64,000 bases of DNA from Topomyia yanbarensis (taxonomy: Eukaryota > Arthropoda > Insecta > Diptera > Culicidae), in contig NC_080670.1 of NCBI RefSeq assembly GCF_030247195.1, positions 34,086,497 to 34,150,496 of the forward strand, written 5' to 3'. This document shows, in pieces, positions 58,961 to 64,000 of this stretch (position 1 is the first letter of the stretch; every line of letters starts with the position of its first letter). The notes beneath the pieces are model-generated. The model did not search any database. It saw only the letters and a program-made list of their open reading frames with translations, and was not told where the DNA came from. The translations under genes and the position numbers were made by a program.

Positions 58961-59735
58961 TGGTTTCTAATCATTCTAGCTTGAGCCAAACGACCTTCAG
59001 CGAAGTTATAGAACCACAAATTTTAAAAACCTCTTTCAATTTACATGGTAGACTGTTTTGCGCAAATTTGTGTGATCAGAACCGAGTGCACCCTTTAAAA
59101 CGCTTCGTTTATTCATGTGCCTTATCACGAGGGTCGTTTGCCAGTCGGTGTTTAGCGCTGCGTTCCATTGTTGGTGTCCGACCTCTTTTTTTAAGATTTG
59201 TTGTGCTATTTGAATTTTACTTTTTTTTTCCTGTTTACTGGTTGCCTTTGCAGGAGGAATTTCTTCAGCTGAGAGAAAATTTAATAACTATATGTTTGCG
59301 TGTTTCCTATAGACTAGAAGGTTATTGTAGCAAACAAGAAACGGCGCACCATCGTTCGTGAGCCTGGACAAACAGGATCAGCAAGTTATTCGCTGTGGAA
59401 TTAATTATGAGAGACAATTTAATTTATTGTTTTGCATTCCGCAGCTTCTGTGTTGCACCGCATCAACTTTTGCTATTGGAAAAGTTTATACGCTCATGAA
59501 TCAAATTGAAATTTGTTAGTTCAATGCCATTGAAGATGTTGCGAGTTATACGTTGAGGGGGGTGTCTGGTGTAGTGGGTAGGTAAAAAAATCGACATTTG
59601 TATTCGGTCAATTGTTAGTTTTGAACCCCTAGAATAGTCTTGGACAATCTCGGTGGCCACGCTAACCTTCTTTTGTTTTAAGCAACCATGCGTTTTTTAG
59701 TGTATTTGCAACCACACCCGCAGATCTAACGTACT

Positions 59736-62271
59736 GAGTAAAGCCATGTCAAGTGATCCTCGAATTTTTCGCAAAATCACCGATCTTCATGAGGTATAAT
59801 TTATTGTATAGGGATTATGGTGATTAGCTTTTGGTATAAATATTTCGTTACAATTCCTTTTTTTCTTTAAGATATTAACCCTTAAACTTTATTGCATGAT
59901 AAAATTGAAAATTTTGTATCTCAAAAACTACTGAAGATAATTCAATGAATTTTTGCACACTTATGGAATGATATTTGCACTATCTTATAAAAATGTTTTT
60001 GGTTTATAATTGTGTAAATAACGGTACTTTGCATCTATTTAAAGTTTTCAGTTGTATTTCTTCTTGTGTTCTTCACGCTAAAATTTTTCAAAACTTATGG
60101 CAAATTATGCAAAAATCTTTTACCTTCAATAATCTGTATTTATAATTTTTCATTTTTGTTCCTATCGAGAGTTATAAAGGATTTTGTAACTGTGCGCTGT
60201 TTCAACGCATGGCCCATTTTGATGCAACCCGCGAGAACGTACATATTGGCAATGCCGCACGTCGCAACGTCCTAATGCGCATCGCTTTGAAGGAGCGTAT
60301 CTCATGTTCAAAATTGGCATCTCTGAGATTAAAGCAAAAAGACAAGCTTTTCTTTATGGATAATTGAAAGTGAATGTTTTCTGAGTAATTTGCATGCTCT
60401 TTAGCGTTATTATATTGTTCAAGAGTTATTTAATTTTCTGTCACTCAATACCTCGGACAAGTGCGCTCGGTTATTGCCAGCCGATGAGCAAAGTTGAGCA
60501 GTGGGCATGTTTTAATCTGCGTTAGCATATTTTTCACAAATTGACATACTTCACCACGTTTTATTTTCACTTGGTTCTGTCTAAGAGGTAGATTGTGAAT
60601 CTTTTCTTAAATCCACATAGCGCCTTTTCAGCCATGCGTCATCGGGTCGTGCGTTAAATTACGCGCTCATTTAATTTGCATCAGTGCGAGTGAGAAAACG
60701 TTTTGACGTTTGTTTTTGTTTCGATCGCACTTGGGTGTTTCCCATATAGAGAGAACTGGACGAAATGCTATATTATCTCAAGATATACAATATTTGCTCA
60801 AAAAAACATTCGATTGATTTATGTTATAAATATGGGTCGATCACACGAATGATGTATTCCGTTAAAAAAAATTCATAAATATGTTCGTCGTATCTTGTTT
60901 TTATGGCATCCATGTGGAGTGATAAATTTAAAAATTATATTGGTCACCACATGTGTAGCATATGTCGTAATGGGCGCAAAAAATACAACGAAAATAAATA
61001 TGGACATGAACAAAACACAATTTTCCTTAAATTTTCGATTTTACATCCAATGTTTATAGTAATGGGTTCCACTATAACGCGTTTAAAATATAGGAAAATT
61101 TACGCGTTTAATTTTTCTTCTTATAGTGTTTGCCAAAGTAATGGAACTGGAATATTCGATGACTCAACAGGTACACGCGGAAAACTGTAACGAGGATTTT
61201 GAAATAAAGATCGTTGATGAATAATTGAAATTCGACAAAAATAAATAATATCGTACCAGAACTTGGAGAACCACCAATCAACAGAATTAACAGAAGCAAT
61301 AGTGATAAAAAACCCCAACATCGATGCGATTGAACAACAGATTTTATGTAAACTTTTTTCAAAAGACACATCGTTGTTCACTCGGTGAAAATAAAAACGT
61401 GAAATAAAATGCTGTTGGCATAAGATTTTCCACTTTCATATAGTAATGTTGTAGACTAAAAAAGAATTTGGATATAACGTAGATGTATTTTGACTAACAA
61501 AAGTGTTTTTAAAGATGTTAATCGGTAGTAGCATTAAATTATAAAGATAAAAAATATATTTAACAACGATAATTTTCGTTGTGCACTTCAGTCAAAAAAA
61601 TTTAACGCATCTCAAAATATCCGGAAAAAAATTACCTTCGATAATTCGTATTGAAAAGTTTGCCCTTTTGCGCCAATCGAGAGATATGGTTTCTTTTAGT
61701 CATGCGATGCGCACTTCCTACACGATGCGCTTTCTGACGTAGTGACGTGCGACGTTGCCAATATGAACGTTCTCGCGGGCTGCATCAAAGTGGGCCGTGC
61801 GTTGAAACAGCGCACTGTTACAAAATCCTCCATAACTCTCGATATGAACAAAAATGAAAAATTATAAATACAGATTATTGAAGGTGAAAGATTGCCGCAT
61901 AACTTAACATACGTTTTGAAAATTTTTAGCGTGAAGAACACAATAAAAAATACAATTGAAAATTTTAAATAGATGCAAAGTACCGTTATTCACGCAATTA
62001 TAAAGTAAAAATATTTTTATAAGATAGTGCAAATATCATGCCATAAGTGTGCAAAAATTCATTGAATTATCTTCAGTAGTTTTTGAGATATAAAATTTTC
62101 AATTTTATCATGCAATAAAGTTTAAGGGTTAATATCTTAAAGAAAAAAAGGAATTGTAACGAAATATTTATACCAAAAGCTATTCACCATAATCCCTGTA
62201 CAATAAAATATACCTCATGAAGATCGGTGATTTTGCGAAAAATTCGAGGATCACTTGACATGGCTTTACTC
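59736..62271. mobile_element. 2.5-kb foldback element with arms of about 550 bp
   Basis: The ends are GAGTAAAGCCATGTCAAGTG and its reverse complement. TACT stands outside both (59732-59735 and 62272-62275), a possible 4-bp duplication. The arms (about 59736-60285 and 61725-62271) are mirror copies of high similarity, for example TTGTTCCTATCGAGAGTTAT near 60155 against its inverse near 61850. The two frames starting MFFTLK (60066 and 61941) are the same arm sequence read twice. The 1.4-kb centre is AT-rich and shows no transposase I know. Confidence 0.75.
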
Positions 62272-62275
62272 TACT

Positions 62276-64000
62276 GCAAAACCGCATTTTTCCAATTGGG
62301 GGACACAATAACTGAAAAATTATTCAACGGATTGGCTTAATTTTTTTAAGAGGGTTCATGATATGTGTAGCCCATCAATGAACCATGGAAAATGAATAGA
62401 GAAGATTTTCTCGCCATAGTACTTTGAAGAAAATTGAGTACATTTTACATTAAAATATGAAACTTTTCGGTTTTTATAGTGCTATTTTCCAAGTTTTTTT
62501 CCTGTTTCGGGCATTTTTATCAAGAGTCATGTCCGACGTGGTGCTTCTTGACGTGGAAACAGTTGGACGTCTACTCTTGGGACACTCCACAGAGGATCCA
62601 CTCCATACAAAAACTGGACAAAACCTCAAAAGTAGTTTAAAATGTCTGAAAGTATCATCTAATGGTAATTTTGGTGCGCTGAACTCAATTTTGATTAAAT
62701 TAGGACGATAAAATGAAAATTAGCCTGGTACTAAAAGTTTTTTTTTTTTAATTTCGCAAAAGTGAATTTTATTAACTTCTCAAAACAGGTACTTCATAAG
62801 TGAACAGAAACATTTTGATTTCCTAGGGTAGTCCTTACTAATGAGTTAGCTAGGGTAGATCCAATTTATCGAAATCTGGTGAATAAAAAATGATGTAATT
62901 TTATACATTTGTTTGTAGATCTTCAGTCCAATCTGAATACCATCGTAGAAAAAATCATTACTTCATAGCTCTTTAAGAGATAATCCTCATATACTAATTT
63001 ATGAATGCATTAGGATAGTTATAAAAGATAGCATATCTTAAGATGTTTGATAGAATGCCTCAAATTTTTGTTTTAATGGTATATTTATTTATAGTTATCG
63101 CCAAAGCGATTAAAAGATGACAGGTTTATTTGATTTTGATGAAGATCTCAAATCATGCCCTACTATGCTCTATTCACAGTTGCTCATACGATGCTTACTG
63201 CAGCTAAGCCGCTCAATACCTTTCCATTGAATTTCAATTCCAATGATGATATGAATATCTCTCCTTGTTTTTTCGTACGAAAACATCCTGAGCATACTTT
63301 GCACTGTATGTGTATGCTTTGAAACAGAGGCGTGAGCGTTTTTGCATGAAACTCTCTTCAATTTGGAAGTGAATTATCGAGGGAGATTTTGAATTTGATT
63401 GTTGATTGTGATAGATTCAATAGGGGGTTTGTACCTGAAAATAAATGTTGCATTACTGGCCAATAGCTAAAAATCGGGTAAAACACTTTCCACACTCACG
63501 TGTTTACCTTACATCGGTCACCAGTAAAGCTAACGACCAATACCTACCAAACAGATAGGATTCATGGAAAGATATAATAATAGTTGCAGTTAGTTTGCCT
63601 CGTTGGCTTGTATTTATTTGAATTTTTCTATACTGCAGATAACTGTGATAATGTAGAAACACGAATCATACTTGCAAAACGGTTAAGGCATACTTATATT
63701 TGTATCAAGGAAATCGCCCCAAACCCTGAATTTACAAGCAGCGTTCAGAAAAGAAATCCATCGGTGAATAATAATGCAAAACTTCATATCAAAAAATACC
63801 ATGCGTCTCCATAAAAAAACTAATTTTACAAATGTCCAAATACCAACCTTCGGCGCAAGATGGCACTATGATTTTCGAAAACTAGATAAAATTCTACGTC
63901 AGTTGTACTAAATGAGATCCTTCAACACGCTTTTACCGATAAAAAGATAACACTCTGAATGTAAATAAGTCCGCGTCAAACAACATAGTTATATTGATTT
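62276..64000. other. Right edge, nothing recognised
   Basis: AT-rich DNA without recognisable exons. The remaining TM6-TM7 exon of the receptor was looked for and not seen. Frames at 62457-62711 and 63584-63814 lack domain signatures. Confidence 0.4.

Noticed and set aside
60066..61941. Two similar frames starting MFFTLK on opposite strands
   Set aside because: They are the same foldback arm read in each orientation; protein similarity follows from the inverted repeat.

Overview
This window looks like nuclear DNA from a mosquito, most likely a culicine of the Aedes type. I infer this from two insect host genes with very long introns, from RTE-type and Jockey-type retrotransposons, and from a very dense load of short inverted-repeat elements in an AT-rich background. 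There are no bacterial operons, no CRISPR arrays and no rRNA or intact tRNA genes.

Host genes. (1) A prophenoloxidase gene on the minus strand. Exon 1 is 16218-15924, exon 2 is 12299-11323 and exon 3 is 10592-10447. Splice sites and phases agree, and together they give about 472 residues with both copper sites. The C-terminal third was not found in 1-10446. (2) A tachykinin-family G-protein-coupled receptor on the plus strand, closest by recall to insect TkR86C (the natalisin receptor group). Exons 25135-25269, 28771-28851 and 47016-47166 cover the end of the DRY motif through TM5 and the third intracellular loop. Exons for TM1-3 and TM6-7 were not found. If they lie outside the window, the start of the prophenoloxidase gene is nested antisense in a receptor intron.

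Layout. 1-6.5 kb is a patchwork of small inverted-repeat elements, some nested, plus one promoter-like site at about 3.49-3.60 kb. 6.5-9.2 kb is a 2.65 kb TA-flanked foldback element with a SINE inside it. 10.4-16.3 kb is prophenoloxidase; intron 1 holds a microsatellite, a small palindromic element and a 1.15 kb element built of minisatellites. 17-23.9 kb has two 1171-bp copies of one foldback family, one inserted into a third copy of itself, plus a TA microsatellite and transposase relics. 25.1-47.2 kb is the receptor, with introns full of DNA-transposon derivatives and a fairly young RTE-type retrotransposon (38782-41217). 47.2-58 kb holds more elements, a decayed RTE copy on the minus strand and a Jockey-type reverse transcriptase ORF (55404-57263). 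59.7-62.3 kb is a 2.5 kb foldback element.

No operon-like cooperation exists. Prophenoloxidase acts in melanization and the receptor in peptide signalling; their linkage is positional. The main interest lies in the nested foldback elements, several with readable target-site duplications, and in the possible gene-within-intron arrangement. Coordinates of decayed repeats are approximate. Family names rest on motif recognition by eye, not on searches.
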